Positions 44,746-54,438 of a stretch of 64,000 nt of DNA are shown in pieces (the first letter of the stretch is position 1; each line of letters starts with the position of its first letter). The translations under genes were made by a program, and so were the position numbers. The stretch spans positions 1 through 64,000 of the forward strand of contig JBLIEI010000008.1 of assembly GCA_047633055.1 (NCBI GenBank). Direction: 5' to 3'. The notes under the pieces are model-generated. The model was given only the letters and a program-made list of their open reading frames with translations, searched no databases and was not told the origin of the DNA. The DNA is from CALJFL01 sp047633055. GTDB taxonomy: Bacteria > Pseudomonadota > Gammaproteobacteria > Pseudomonadales > Halieaceae.

Positions 44746-46125
44746 CTACTGAATCTTTTCGCGCTGTTGGTGATTTTCAGAAAAACGGATTACGATCTCC
44801 CCAATAGTTAGCGTAATTATTACGCCTCCGACCACAGCCCACTCAGGCCCTGAACCCGGAGTGTACATAAACAGCACAATAGATAAGGCAAGTATTGTGA
44901 TGCATAGCCAGGCGCAGAATCGTGACATCCCCAGACCACCAGGCACCGCATAAGGACGCGGGTGGTCCGGGTCAAGTCGCCGCATTTTTATGAACGTCAG
45001 CATCATGCCTTGATAGGGGAGCAGAAATATGACCGCGCTGAAAGCGAATAGCGACCAGAATAGATCTTCGTTGGAACCGGAAAGAAAGCCGTAAAGCACG
45101 AGTACAAAAGTGCTTACCAAGCCCATTAAAACGGCTGCCCCTATCGGTGTGCCGATCTTGGTTTCCAATGCAAATATCTTTGGTAATTCGCCTTCTATGG
45201 CAGCCTCTGCCGCCGCTCGGTTGCAACCCAATGCCCAGGTCACGCCATTGGAGAAAAATGTATAAAGAGCGCCAATGCCGAGAATCAGTACAAAAGCATT
45301 ACCTATTGCACTGCCACCGAAGAACATGACGAGGGTATCAATCAAACCCTCCACCAGGTTGATATCGCCGGCGGGAATGGCGGCCAATATCGCAAATGTA
45401 CCCAACACATACAGTACCAGGATAATCGCACCGGAGATCAAAATAGCGCGAGGTACGTCCCGCGCGGGATCGCGCATCTCGTCACTGCCGGCGCTAACGA
45501 GTTCAAAGCCAAGCATCCCGTAAATAATTGCGGGGATGTACTGGATGCTGCTGCCAAAGTCTGGCTTCAACGTTTCCAGGGTCAGCGGGTTGGCCATTCC
45601 GTTGTGTTGTATGTGGTTAAACGCGCCGATGATGACAGCAATAAAGATGAGGATCTTGAGCAGAGCGCCTATATTGGGAATCCATTTACCCACATCCAGG
45701 GCCATTACATTGACTGCCACCGTCAGCCAAGTGAGCATGACGCCAATGATAATTTGTCCACCCAGGCTAAGATTGGGAAAAAAAATCTGCTTGAAAACCC
45801 CAGCAAACAGTAAGAATATCGCCGGTATCCATACCGCCGTATTCACCCAGTAGCACCAGGTTGCTCTCGATGCCCAGCGTCCGCCGAATCCATTCCTGAT
45901 CCACGCGTAAATACCGCCCTGCTGCGGATAGGCACAACCCATCTCCGCACAGATCATGGCAAAGGGCACAAAAAATATTAGGCCCAGCAGAATCCACCAG
46001 ACAATGCTGGGCGCGCCTACTGATGCAGCAGCGGTCAGCGTGTCGAGTAGTAGGATGGCGGATACGGTGAACAACACCATGTCGCGTTGACGGAGGGCCT
46101 TGCTGTGAACGATTTGCCCGGTCAT
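44746..46125 (-). CDS. APC family amino acid/polyamine permease
   Basis: The 459-residue membrane protein has about 12 spans. It has the APC-superfamily first helix (AASVGAPSIVWWILLGLIFFVPF), the EMGCAYPQQGGIYAWI motif of span 2-3 and GFELVSAGSDEMRDPARDVPRA in the middle. I chose the ATG at 46125, which has GGAA inside the upstream alternative start codon context (46137). It lies directly downstream of the SpuC-like transaminase but after a strong terminator, so it may be expressed from its own promoter or by partial read-through. It is the likely importer of putrescine or a related amine for the cluster. Confidence 0.9.
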   Translation of the reverse strand: MTGQIVHSKALRQRDMVLFTVSAILLLDTLTAAASVGAPSIVWWILLGLIFFVPFAMICAEMGCAYPQQGGIYAWIRNGFGGRWASRATWCYWVNTAVWIPAIFLLFAGVFKQIFFPNLSLGGQIIIGVMLTWLTVAVNVMALDVGKWIPNIGALLKILIFIAVIIGAFNHIQHNGMANPLTLETLKPDFGSSIQYIPAIIYGMLGFELVSAGSDEMRDPARDVPRAILISGAIILVLYVLGTFAILAAIPAGDINLVEGLIDTLVMFFGGSAIGNAFVLILGIGALYTFFSNGVTWALGCNRAAAEAAIEGELPKIFALETKIGTPIGAAVLMGLVSTFVLVLYGFLSGSNEDLFWSLFAFSAVIFLLPYQGMMLTFIKMRRLDPDHPRPYAVPGGLGMSRFCAWLCITILALSIVLFMYTPGSGPEWAVVGGVIITLTIGEIVIRFSENHQQREKIQ

Positions 46126-46209
46126 AGGATTTTCCATTTCGGATACTGGAGTTGTTATTCTTCACCACACACGCTTTGCCCACCGGTGTTCGGTCGCCGT
46201 GCAAGACCT

Positions 46210-46232
46210 AAAAAACCCGGCTTAAGCCGGGT
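46210..46232 (-). terminator. rho-independent terminator after the transaminase gene
   Basis: A perfect 18-bp palindrome ACCCGGCTTAAGCCGGGT (46215-46232), followed on the minus strand by six T residues (46210-46215), lies 10 nt after the SpuC-like gene stop and 85 nt before the permease start. Confidence 0.9.
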
Positions 46233-46242
46233 AGAGATGTTT

Positions 46243-47610
46243 CTAGCGAATACCGTAATGGTGCGCGGTTTCATCCAGCGCAATACCGAGTTTGTCGATC
46301 AGAGTATCGATCTCCTCGGTATTGCAGATCAGCGGCGGCGCAGTAATCATCGCATCACCGGTCTGGCGAACCATCAAACCATTTTCATTGGCCCGATTTC
46401 GACAAAACACTGCGCCGGCTCCGTCGGGAGCCAAGCGACCCCGGGTTTTCTTGTCATTCACCAGTTCTAGTGCGGCGAACATGCCTATGCCGCGCACCTG
46501 TCCCACAATGGGGTGATCTTCAAACTCGCGCAGTCGAGATTGGAAGTGAGGCGCCACGTTGGTCTCGGCGTTTTCAATTATGTTGTCTTCGCGAAGAATT
46601 CGCAGGGTTTCCAGACCGGCTGCGCAAGCAGCGGGATGCCCGGAGTACGTTAATCCATGAGCGAATTCACCACCACCTGCCATCAGTACGTCAGTAATTT
46701 TTTCGCTGACCATTACGCCGCCAAGCGGGATATACCCATTGGTGATCGCTTTTGCAAACGTCATCAGGTCGGGCTTGATGTTGTAGGTTTCACTGCCAAA
46801 CCAATTGCCGGTTCGACCGAAGCCGCAGATGACCTCATCCGCAATAAGCAGAATTTCGCGCTCGTCGCAGATGCGCTGAATTTCTGGCCAGTAGCTGTCG
46901 GGTGGAATAATGACACCACCGGCGCCCTGCACAGGTTCCGCGATAAATGCTGCGACGTTGTCCTCACCCAATTCATCGATTTTGGCTTCCAGTTCGCGGG
47001 CAACTTTGAGGCCAAACTCATTGACGTCCATGTCGCCGCCGTTGACGAACCAGTGGGGCTGATTAATGTGGTGCACATAGTCCAGACCGCGAGCTTGTTC
47101 ATGCATTGCACTCATACCGCCCAGTGATGCGGCGGCAATGGTGCTGCCGTGATACGCATTTTTACGACTGATGATCTGCTTCTTGTTGGGTTTCTTCAGC
47201 AGGTCGAAGTAGCGGTGTACCAGACGAATATTGGTGTCGTTGGCTTCGGAACCTGAATTGGTGAAAAAGACGTGCTGGAACTGGTCCGGAGTGACATCCA
47301 CCAGAGCCTTGGCCAATTCTACTGCAGGCTGGTTGGAGCACTGGAAGAAATTATTGTAATAAGGGAGCTCCTGCATTTGCTGGTAGATGGCTTCGATAAT
47401 ACTTTTTTGGCTGTAGCCGAGGTTGCAGCACCACAGGCCGGACATGCCATCTAGCATTTTATGGCCGTCGGAGTCGTAGATGTAAATATGTTCCGCTCTG
47501 CTCATGATCCTACCGCCCTGTTTGGCGTAGTTCTGAAAGTCGGTGAATGGGTGCAGGTGGTGGTCTTGATCCAGTTGCCGCAGCGCGGCGGTGTTTGCCT
47601 TCATATTCAT
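46243..47610 (-). CDS. spuC: polyamine:pyruvate transaminase (class III)
   Basis: The 455-residue PLP enzyme closely follows Pseudomonas SpuC along its length: DHHLHPFTDFQNY near the N-terminus, MLDGMSGLWCCNLGYSQKSI, VFFTNSGSEANDTNIRLV, KNAYHGSTIAAASLGGM, IADEVICGFGRTGNWFGSE, and the PLP-lysine segment MTFAKAITNGYIPLGGV. It moves an amino group from putrescine (or a similar omega-amine) to pyruvate. GAGG lies eight bases before the ATG at 47610. It is divergent from the glutamine-synthetase-like gene; permease, ligase and agmatinase next to it support a role in agmatine/putrescine catabolism. Confidence 0.92.
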   Translation of the reverse strand: MNMKANTAALRQLDQDHHLHPFTDFQNYAKQGGRIMSRAEHIYIYDSDGHKMLDGMSGLWCCNLGYSQKSIIEAIYQQMQELPYYNNFFQCSNQPAVELAKALVDVTPDQFQHVFFTNSGSEANDTNIRLVHRYFDLLKKPNKKQIISRKNAYHGSTIAAASLGGMSAMHEQARGLDYVHHINQPHWFVNGGDMDVNEFGLKVARELEAKIDELGEDNVAAFIAEPVQGAGGVIIPPDSYWPEIQRICDEREILLIADEVICGFGRTGNWFGSETYNIKPDLMTFAKAITNGYIPLGGVMVSEKITDVLMAGGGEFAHGLTYSGHPAACAAGLETLRILREDNIIENAETNVAPHFQSRLREFEDHPIVGQVRGIGMFAALELVNDKKTRGRLAPDGAGAVFCRNRANENGLMVRQTGDAMITAPPLICNTEEIDTLIDKLGIALDETAHHYGIR

Positions 47611-47646
47611 TTGATCATCCTCAATAGGTGCTATCTTGCCCGGAGT

Positions 47647-47660
47647 TTGACTCGAGACAA
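47647..47660. promoter_or_regulatory. near-palindrome in the transaminase/ligase divergent promoter
   Basis: TTGACTCGAGACAA is symmetrical except for one base pair and lies in the 187-nt interval between the divergent spuC-like and glutamine-synthetase-like genes. It is a candidate site for a polyamine-responsive regulator, which is not encoded in the cluster. Confidence 0.25.
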
Positions 47661-47797
47661 TCTACCCCGAAGTGGTATGGCTGATTTGCTTGCAGCGTTG
47701 TTTAATAGTGTGGCACATCGAGAGGAGATAGAAATTACCCCTAAAGTGGTGGTTCGGCTCTTCATTTACAAAAATAATTATCGCGTGGAATAAGCCA

Positions 47798-49147
47798 ATG
47801 GTTGAGCAAACCGAGCAACTTGATGATTTTCTGGCCGCTAATCCAGATATTGAAATTTTTGAAGTCATGCTGTCAGATCTGGCAGGGGGGCTGCGGGGCA
47901 AATGGGTAACCCGTGACAAGATTCACAAGGTCATGCAAGGCGCTTTGAAACTGCCGATTAGTTCGGTAGCTTTTGATGTCTGGGGCCGCGATGCTGAAGA
48001 ATGGGTATTTGACTCTGGCGATGGCGACGGTATGTGTGAGGCGGATATTCGAACTCTGGCACCGGTTCCCTGGGCTTCACGCCCGACCGGACAGGTGATG
48101 TTCTCTTTGCGAGAACTGAGCGGTGAACCCTGCGCGATTGACCCCCGCGTTCTGTTGCAGCAGCAAATGGACCGCTTCTCGGCTTTGGGTCTCACTCCCG
48201 TGGTGGCCAGCGAGATGGAATTTTATCTGTTCAAAAAGGGCAGGGATGAGCTGGGCAGACCACGCCATAGCCAAACCGATAGCATTGGGGGTGCGCTGGC
48301 CGCTGGCCAGACTTACGGCATAGAAACTATGAGTGACATGGCCGAATTGATGCACGACATCCGCGATGCCTGTACTGCCCAAAATTTGCCGATAGATACC
48401 CTGATCAAGGAGAGTGCGCCCTCCCAGTATGAAATCAATCTATTCCACAGCCCGGATGCCCTGGTTGCTGCCGATCAGGCGGTGATGTTGCAGCGGGCGA
48501 TTCGCGGGGTGGCGATAAAGCACGGTATGTTGGCCAGCTTTATGGCCAAGCCGTTTGGGGATTTGGCGGGTAATGGCATGCATTTGCACTGCAGTTTACT
48601 CGATAAGGATGGCAACAACGCCTTTGATGACGGTACCGGCAAGGGCACGCCTTTGTTACAGCAAGCGATTGCGGGGTGTCTCGCCAACATGGAGGACAGT
48701 ATGCTGATTTTTGCACCCAATCTGAACTCCTACCGTCGCTTCCAGCGTGGTACTCATGCGCCACTGGCGCCGAGTTGGGGCTATGAGAATCGAACGGTGG
48801 CGGTGCGTGTACCCGCGGACGCCCATGTCGCTACGCGCATCGAGCATCGCGTGCCAGGTGCTGATGCTCTTCCTCATCTGGTCATAGCGACCCTGCTTGC
48901 GGGCATTCTTGATGGCATTGAAAAAAAAATGTCGGCACCTGAGCCAATGACCGGCAACGCCTATGATCAACTCCCGCCAAGTTTACCGCGCTACTTGCCT
49001 GATGCGCTCACCAGATTTTCAGAGAGCGAATTTATCGCCAGGAGTTTTGGTGCCGAGTTTCAGAAAGTGTTTACTATCATTAAACAGCAAGAGCTTGATA
49101 CATTCGATTGTCAGGTGACCCCGCTTGAATACGATGCCTGTTTATAG
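47798..49147 (+). CDS. glutamine-synthetase family ligase (gamma-glutamylpolyamine synthetase-like)
   Basis: The 449-residue protein has the glutamine synthetase fold: an N-terminal beta-grasp part (EIFEVMLSDLAGGLRGKWV), metal-binding SEMEFYLF, GNGMHLHCSL, and RRFQRGTHAPLAPSWGYENR. It is close in length and style to PuuA/SpuI, which join glutamate to putrescine, and lacks the adenylylation site of GlnA. With SpuC and agmatinase as neighbours, gamma-glutamylation of putrescine or another amine is the best guess. The following agmatinase gene starts 32 nt downstream, so both are in one transcript. Confidence 0.9.
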   Translation: MVEQTEQLDDFLAANPDIEIFEVMLSDLAGGLRGKWVTRDKIHKVMQGALKLPISSVAFDVWGRDAEEWVFDSGDGDGMCEADIRTLAPVPWASRPTGQVMFSLRELSGEPCAIDPRVLLQQQMDRFSALGLTPVVASEMEFYLFKKGRDELGRPRHSQTDSIGGALAAGQTYGIETMSDMAELMHDIRDACTAQNLPIDTLIKESAPSQYEINLFHSPDALVAADQAVMLQRAIRGVAIKHGMLASFMAKPFGDLAGNGMHLHCSLLDKDGNNAFDDGTGKGTPLLQQAIAGCLANMEDSMLIFAPNLNSYRRFQRGTHAPLAPSWGYENRTVAVRVPADAHVATRIEHRVPGADALPHLVIATLLAGILDGIEKKMSAPEPMTGNAYDQLPPSLPRYLPDALTRFSESEFIARSFGAEFQKVFTIIKQQELDTFDCQVTPLEYDACL

Positions 49148-49179
49148 CTTGGTTTCATAACGTTTATAAGGAAGAATTA

Positions 49180-50115
49180 ATGAGTGAGTTGGAAAGCAAG
49201 CAGGTTCCTGTTGATGATGTATCTTTTTTCGCCAATGTCTTCAGTTTTATGGGCTTGCCGCTTAGCCGCGATCTGGAGCCTGACGATTTAGATGCGGTTG
49301 TTATGGGAGTGCCCTACGATCTCGCTACCTCCGGGCGCGCGGGTACGCGATCCGGCCCTCAGGGTATTCGACAGGCCAGCGCTAATCTGGCCTGGGAAGA
49401 ACGCCGCTGGCCCTGGTCTTTCGCGCTCGCAGATTCACTCAAAGCCATTGACTACGGGGATGTCGAATTCCTGTATGGCGATAGCGACGATATGCTGGAG
49501 CAGGTGGAAGCCCACGCCGCGCGAATAACTGGCGCAGGGAAAGTTTTAGTGAGCCTTGGCGGAGACCACTTTGTGACTCTGCCGCTACTGCGAGGGCACG
49601 CGAAAGCCCATGGCAAGATGGCCTTGATTCATTTCGACGCGCACACGGACACCTACGACGAAGAGAATAAATACAACCACGGGTGTATGTTTGCGCGTGC
49701 GCCGGAGGAGGGCATTATTGATCCTTCAAAATCCATTCAAATTGGCATTCGCACCAACTACGACAGGCCCAGGCATGAATATCAGGTTATCGATGCGCAC
49801 ATCGCCAATGAACAACCGGTCGCTGAGACAGTTGCAGCTATACGCGCTAGGGTTGGCGATGAGCCTGCCTATCTTACTTTCGATATTGATTGCCTGGATC
49901 CTGCGTTTGCACCTGGCACCGGTACACCCGTGGTGGGTGGCCTGTCAACTTCCAGGGTGTTGCGTATTTTGCAGGGTATCGCCGACCTGAATATTGTAGG
50001 TTTTGATGTAGTGGAAGTGTCGCCGGCCTACGATCATGCAGAGGTTACCGCACTGGCAGGAGCCTCTCTGGCACTGGAATTTCTGTATATGATTGCTACT
50101 CGCAAGAAGAGTTAA
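49180..50115 (+). CDS. speB: agmatinase (copy 2)
   Basis: The 311-residue ureohydrolase has GGDHFVTLPLLRGH, HFDAHTDTYDEENKYNHG and TFDIDCLDPAFAPGTGTPVVGG, which supply the two-manganese site. The segment YDEENKYNHGCMF resembles SpeB more than the first copy does. AAGGAAG precedes the ATG with good spacing. Agmatinase yields putrescine and urea. Location after the glutamine-synthetase-like gene fits a route agmatine - putrescine - gamma-glutamylputrescine or aminobutanal. A bidirectional terminator follows. Confidence 0.93.
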   Translation: MSELESKQVPVDDVSFFANVFSFMGLPLSRDLEPDDLDAVVMGVPYDLATSGRAGTRSGPQGIRQASANLAWEERRWPWSFALADSLKAIDYGDVEFLYGDSDDMLEQVEAHAARITGAGKVLVSLGGDHFVTLPLLRGHAKAHGKMALIHFDAHTDTYDEENKYNHGCMFARAPEEGIIDPSKSIQIGIRTNYDRPRHEYQVIDAHIANEQPVAETVAAIRARVGDEPAYLTFDIDCLDPAFAPGTGTPVVGGLSTSRVLRILQGIADLNIVGFDVVEVSPAYDHAEVTALAGASLALEFLYMIATRKKS

Positions 50116-50185
50116 CGCGCCAACACAAGCCGGCCCCCAACCAAATTCGGCGGGGCCGCCTTCGACCCCCGGAGGGTCGGGCCAC

Positions 50186-50225
50186 AAAAAAACGCCTTGG
50201 GGAGCTAATCCCCAAGGCGTTTTTG
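50186..50225. terminator. bidirectional rho-independent terminator
   Basis: A long perfect stem, AACGCCTTGGGGA / TCCCCAAGGCGTT with loop GCTAA (about 50191-50221), is flanked by A-rich and T-rich runs, so it can stop both the agmatinase transcript (plus) and the TonB receptor transcript (minus). A smaller hairpin CGACCC/GGGTCG lies just before it (50163-50179). Confidence 0.95.
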
Positions 50226-50242
50226 GTTCTGTACTCGTTCTG

Positions 50243-52621
50243 TTACTCCCAGCTTGTTCCTAGACGAAGTCCGAAAGTACGGGGACGCTGGGGCCCGAAG
50301 AAATGGGAGGGCAATATCGCCCCATTATTGTTTTGCCCGTCCCATTTGAACTCGTCAAACAGGTTCTCGACATAGGCTTCCACATACCAGTTGCTGTCGG
50401 ACTCGAAGCCCACTCGCAAGGCTGCGATAGCGGCTGCATCGATCATGGTTTCATTAAGGCCTGCCCAACCGCCGCCGCGCTCATCTTCCCAGGAAACTTC
50501 GAAGTTGGTGGTGATCGTACCGCTGCCAACTGGGAAGTAGCCATCCAGCACAGCCGCGGCGGACAGTTCCGGGGCCCAAAACAAGGGGCTACCTTCACAG
50601 CCGTTTTCGTCATTGGGGTCATCGCAGACCCGCTGCAGTTCCGTCGCTTCCGAATCGAGATAGCCGGCGGCTGCGTAAAGGGTAAAGTACTCACCCAGGG
50701 CAGTAGTGACAGACCCTTCAATCCCAAAGGATTCCACCTGACCCACATTGTCGACCTTGGATGCGCCTCCGTCGAAGAACACGATTTGCAGGTCTTCGTA
50801 TTCGTAGTAGTAGATGGTCAGATCGACATTGGTTTTGCCGCCAAAGAAGCTATCTTTGTAGCCAATCTCATAGGAATCGACAGTTTCCGGGTCGAAGGTT
50901 GTCGGCAGGAAACCGTCGGCCTGAGTGAGACCAGTTTGGCCGAACCCAGGCGGAATGCCGGCGCTGTCTGCTAGCGAGAAACTACCGAAGCCACCGGATT
51001 TGAAGCCCTGGGTGTAGCTGGCGAAGAACATTCGCTCGTCGGTGGTGCGCCATTTGGCCAGTACCCTGGCAGTGGTGTCGTCCCAGGAATCGCTCTCCCG
51101 GATGAAACCATCGGTCGCGAAGCCATAGCCGAAATACGGGCCCAGGTCACTCGCCGGTGCGGGGACGTCCAGTGCAAAATCCTTGTCGTCTTTGGTGTAA
51201 CGCAGCCCCACTTCAATATCAAAATTGTCGGTAATATAGTAATCGATGTTGGCGTAGGCGGCCCAGCCTGTATAGTCGCCCTTGATTCGGCCAGTCTCGG
51301 CCAGCAGGCCATCTGGCTGTGAGGTAAATTCGTAGCCGAAGTAGTCCACGTAGAGTTGCTCGCAGTTGCTGAACTGGTAGCCGGCGTATTCGGCGTAGTA
51401 GGCGTTGCCGTAGTACTGGCAGAACAGGTCCTCATCACCCGTAAAAGTGAACTCAGTGTCGATTTCTTCTTTGTAGTAGGAGGCTCCGGCATACCAGGAC
51501 AGCGGCCCCTCGCTGTTGGACGTCAGGCGCAGTTCCTGCTGAAAGTAGTCGCCCGCCTGATCCTGACGGTAATTGTTGAGGTTCAGCGGGGTGCCGTCAT
51601 AGTCCTCGTTGTAGAAGTAATCGTGGTCCTTATAGCCGGTATTAGAGGTCAGGGTTGCGAAGTCGAAATCATAATCGATGCGCACACCCAGGCTAAGGAT
51701 ATCGGCATCATCGTTATCGCCCCCGGACTGGTCGGAGTCAATTTCTTCCTTGTTACCGCGCAGGTTCACGCCGCCCACGATGTTCTGGTCAAAGGCCTCC
51801 CAGATATCCCCCGTGTCGATTGCTCGATACACCGAGCCCGATTGCTCTCGCTCCTCGTACTCAAACGTGGTGTAAACTGCCAGTCGATCTTTTTCGAATG
51901 CAGTGGACCAACGCAGAGCCCATTTGTTATGTTCGATCAACTTGTCGGAGCCAGGGAATTCGTTCTCGGCGAATGGACCCTCGGTGGAATAGTAGCCCGC
52001 CAGGCGCATGGCAAAATTGTCGTTTACCGGAATATTGATGGCGCCATCAGCGGCGAAGCGGTCTCGCTCGGCGACGTCCACGTTGATATAACCTTCGTTG
52101 CCGCCGCCCACTTCAGCCCGCATGGTGTGTATGCTAAACGCGCCGCCAACGGAGCTGCGGCCGAACAGGAAGCCCTGGGGTCCGCGCAGAATCTCGGCCC
52201 GCTCTATGTCATACAGACTGGTGACCGCGGAGCCATTACGTCCCTCATACAGGTCGTTTTTGAAAAACGCCGAGGAGGGGTCGCCACCGATGCCAAAGTC
52301 CTGGGTGCGAATGCCTCGTACACTGATGGCGTCAATAAAGCTGTCCTGGCTATTACCGGTAACCCCCGGGGTGAAGGACACCAGGTCTTTCACGTCGTCT
52401 AGGTTCATTTTGTTGATGAAATCGCCAGACAACGCCGTGATAGCCAAGGGTACGTCCTGCACTGATTGGCTGCGCTTGGTGGCAGTGACAAGCACCTCTT
52501 CGAGGGTTTGTGCCCACACCGGAACACTTAAAGTTGAGGCCATTAAAGTGGCTGAGACAGCGCCACAAAGTGTCTTCTTCCTGATCATCGGCGCTTTGTT
52601 GCTGGCTTGGATAATAGTCAT
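50243..52621 (-). CDS. TonB-dependent outer-membrane receptor
   Basis: The 792-residue protein has a long-n-region signal peptide (RKKTLCGAVSATLMASTLSV, then AQ) and a TonB-box/plug start LEEVLVTATKRSQSVQDVPLAI. A plug domain (~residues 60-175; RGPQGFLFGRSSVGGAFSI) and a 22-strand barrel rich in aromatic girdles follow, ending TFGLRLGTSWE. AGGGA six bases before the ATG at 52621 supports this start. No siderophore, B12 or sugar genes are close; the CirA/Fiu-like IPxxx style suits marine receptors for undefined organic substrates. The TPR-sulfotransferase upstream on the same strand is the nearest partner. Confidence 0.95.
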   Translation of the reverse strand: MTIIQASNKAPMIRKKTLCGAVSATLMASTLSVPVWAQTLEEVLVTATKRSQSVQDVPLAITALSGDFINKMNLDDVKDLVSFTPGVTGNSQDSFIDAISVRGIRTQDFGIGGDPSSAFFKNDLYEGRNGSAVTSLYDIERAEILRGPQGFLFGRSSVGGAFSIHTMRAEVGGGNEGYINVDVAERDRFAADGAINIPVNDNFAMRLAGYYSTEGPFAENEFPGSDKLIEHNKWALRWSTAFEKDRLAVYTTFEYEEREQSGSVYRAIDTGDIWEAFDQNIVGGVNLRGNKEEIDSDQSGGDNDDADILSLGVRIDYDFDFATLTSNTGYKDHDYFYNEDYDGTPLNLNNYRQDQAGDYFQQELRLTSNSEGPLSWYAGASYYKEEIDTEFTFTGDEDLFCQYYGNAYYAEYAGYQFSNCEQLYVDYFGYEFTSQPDGLLAETGRIKGDYTGWAAYANIDYYITDNFDIEVGLRYTKDDKDFALDVPAPASDLGPYFGYGFATDGFIRESDSWDDTTARVLAKWRTTDERMFFASYTQGFKSGGFGSFSLADSAGIPPGFGQTGLTQADGFLPTTFDPETVDSYEIGYKDSFFGGKTNVDLTIYYYEYEDLQIVFFDGGASKVDNVGQVESFGIEGSVTTALGEYFTLYAAAGYLDSEATELQRVCDDPNDENGCEGSPLFWAPELSAAAVLDGYFPVGSGTITTNFEVSWEDERGGGWAGLNETMIDAAAIAALRVGFESDSNWYVEAYVENLFDEFKWDGQNNNGAILPSHFFGPQRPRTFGLRLGTSWE

Positions 52622-52806
52622 TTGAATCCCTATATTCTGAGGTAAAGTTATTATCGCGGTGACTGCCCGTAGCTTTTTTTATTCGAGGAAACTCCATGTC
52701 CATACATCGTTATACTCGACTGGAAGAGTACCAACACGGACGCAAAATAATATACCCCGATGGTGTGGGTCTGTGGATGCTTAGCATTGGCAGTATTACC
52801 ACAGTT

Positions 52807-54399
52807 TCAGGCGACCGGAATACCTGCAGATTGAAGGGCGCCACGCATTGGTTGCAATTGCTGCTCATAGCGGCGCCAACGTCCAATGGAGCGGGTGTGT
52901 GCCGGTTCACGGACTTGCGCAGCGCTGGCGGTGGAGACGGCGCTGTCCTGCTGGTGGAAGTTCAGACAGGCATCCTCCCAGGGCAAGCCCAGGTAATTGA
53001 GCAGAGCACGGGCGTTGGGTTCCAGATCGCTGGCTGTTTCTTCGTAGGAGATGTCGAAAAATCGGCCTGGGAAACGCTCCCGCCATACCTGCATCAGTTT
53101 GCTATAGCGTGCGTGATGACGCGCGGTTTCACTCTGATCGTAGGAGTGGAGATAGGCGTCGGCAAACAACTGCTTGAAACTGGCGAAGCAAGCGTCCATC
53201 GGGTCTCGTACCAGATGAACAATCTTGGCATTAGGCAGGGCCTTAAGGATTAGCGGAATCAGCAGGTAGTTCTGTGGCAATTTGTCGACGAAGCGGGGGG
53301 AGTCGCCGCGCATCTTGCCGGTGGTTTGCAGATAGAGGGAGGCAATTTTTTCAGGGTCCAGTTGCTGTGCGGTCTCAAACAGTTCCATCGAAAAACGCTT
53401 GGGTTTGTTGTATCGACCCAGTCTGCGCAGGGCCAGCCCGAATTGCTGCAGCTCCCCCGCCGAGTGTACCTGGGAGTGGGCGGTAATAATCCGTTCTATC
53501 AGAGTTGTGCCGGTGCGTGGTTGGCCCAGAACAAAGATGGGAGAAGCATCACTGTTGCCCCCCGTACTCTGGTCAAGCCACTCAGTGGTGTAGTGCTGGT
53601 GCAGGTAGTCGAACATGGCGATCTCAGCTTGCTCATCGAATTCGACTGTACTGCGCCTGGCGGCGGCGCCCTGGCTAAAGGCGTCGAAGGCGTTATCCCA
53701 TTGTTGAAGGTCTTCGCACTCCTTTCCCACGGCGTAGAAGTAAAAGGCCCTGGCGCGTGGGTTTTGGGACTGTTTTAGTAGCTTGCGGATGACCTCTATG
53801 TGATCACCATCTGTGGCTTTGCGCGAGCCTGATAGCCCCCAGTGCGCCTGAGGGCTATCAGCTTGTAGTGAGATGATGTCGTTGAATACCTTTCCGGCTG
53901 TTTCGGTCTCGCCATGAAAGACCAGATTGTTAGCCAAATTCTGCATATAGGGCGGGTGTCCTGGCGCTGTGCTGTTTACCCGGACGAAAAATGCCCTGGC
54001 GACATCGTGTTCGCCCATCAGCGAGAGAGTAGCGCCGATTAAATCCAGTACGATGGGGTCTTTCGGCTGGATGCGACGGGTTTCTCTCAGCGCTGCATCG
54101 GCCAGGTTTACCCTGCCCTCGCTCATATAGAGCTTGGCCAGGTGGGCCCAGGCTGCCGCGTGATTGTTGTCCAGTTTGACCACGGACTGGAACGCGCTGA
54201 AAGCCGTCCTGCGATCCCTGGCTTCCAGGCCGACCAGACCGACCAGGAAGTGCGCCGGCACCAGGTCTGGCTGAACCTTTAGTACCTGTTGGCAATAATT
54301 GCCCGCCGCCTCGACGTTGCCGTGTGAGAGCTCCGTAAAGCCCTTTTGCAGAAGGTTTTGGAGTTCACCAGTGTTGTCGGGCGTAGTGTTACTGCTCAT
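52807..54399 (-). CDS. TPR-repeat sulfotransferase
   Basis: Residues ~1-250 of the 530-residue protein are tetratricopeptide repeats (for example VPAHFLVGLVGLEARDRRTA and AAWAHLAKLYMSEGRVNLAD). Residues ~285-500 form a sulfotransferase domain with the PAPS 5-prime loop FVLGQPRTGTTLIERI and the 3-prime-phosphate segment VHLVRDPMDACFASF. It would transfer sulfate from PAPS to a protein, peptide or glycan bound by the TPR part. No signal peptide is visible. It follows the LuxR gene by 39 nt and precedes the TonB receptor by 185 nt, all on the minus strand, so the three may be co-regulated. Confidence 0.92.
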   Translation of the reverse strand: MSSNTTPDNTGELQNLLQKGFTELSHGNVEAAGNYCQQVLKVQPDLVPAHFLVGLVGLEARDRRTAFSAFQSVVKLDNNHAAAWAHLAKLYMSEGRVNLADAALRETRRIQPKDPIVLDLIGATLSLMGEHDVARAFFVRVNSTAPGHPPYMQNLANNLVFHGETETAGKVFNDIISLQADSPQAHWGLSGSRKATDGDHIEVIRKLLKQSQNPRARAFYFYAVGKECEDLQQWDNAFDAFSQGAAARRSTVEFDEQAEIAMFDYLHQHYTTEWLDQSTGGNSDASPIFVLGQPRTGTTLIERIITAHSQVHSAGELQQFGLALRRLGRYNKPKRFSMELFETAQQLDPEKIASLYLQTTGKMRGDSPRFVDKLPQNYLLIPLILKALPNAKIVHLVRDPMDACFASFKQLFADAYLHSYDQSETARHHARYSKLMQVWRERFPGRFFDISYEETASDLEPNARALLNYLGLPWEDACLNFHQQDSAVSTASAAQVREPAHTRSIGRWRRYEQQLQPMRGALQSAGIPVA

Positions 54400-54438
54400 T
54401 GTCGAGAGTCCGGTAGCTTGGTGTGGCGCTACTATCGG

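Noticed and set aside
51356..52402. Long open frame (348 codons) on the plus strand opposite the TonB receptor gene
   Set aside because: It lies wholly inside a clear receptor gene, has no domain signature, no ribosome site and low-complexity hydrophobic content typical of the opposite strand of a barrel.
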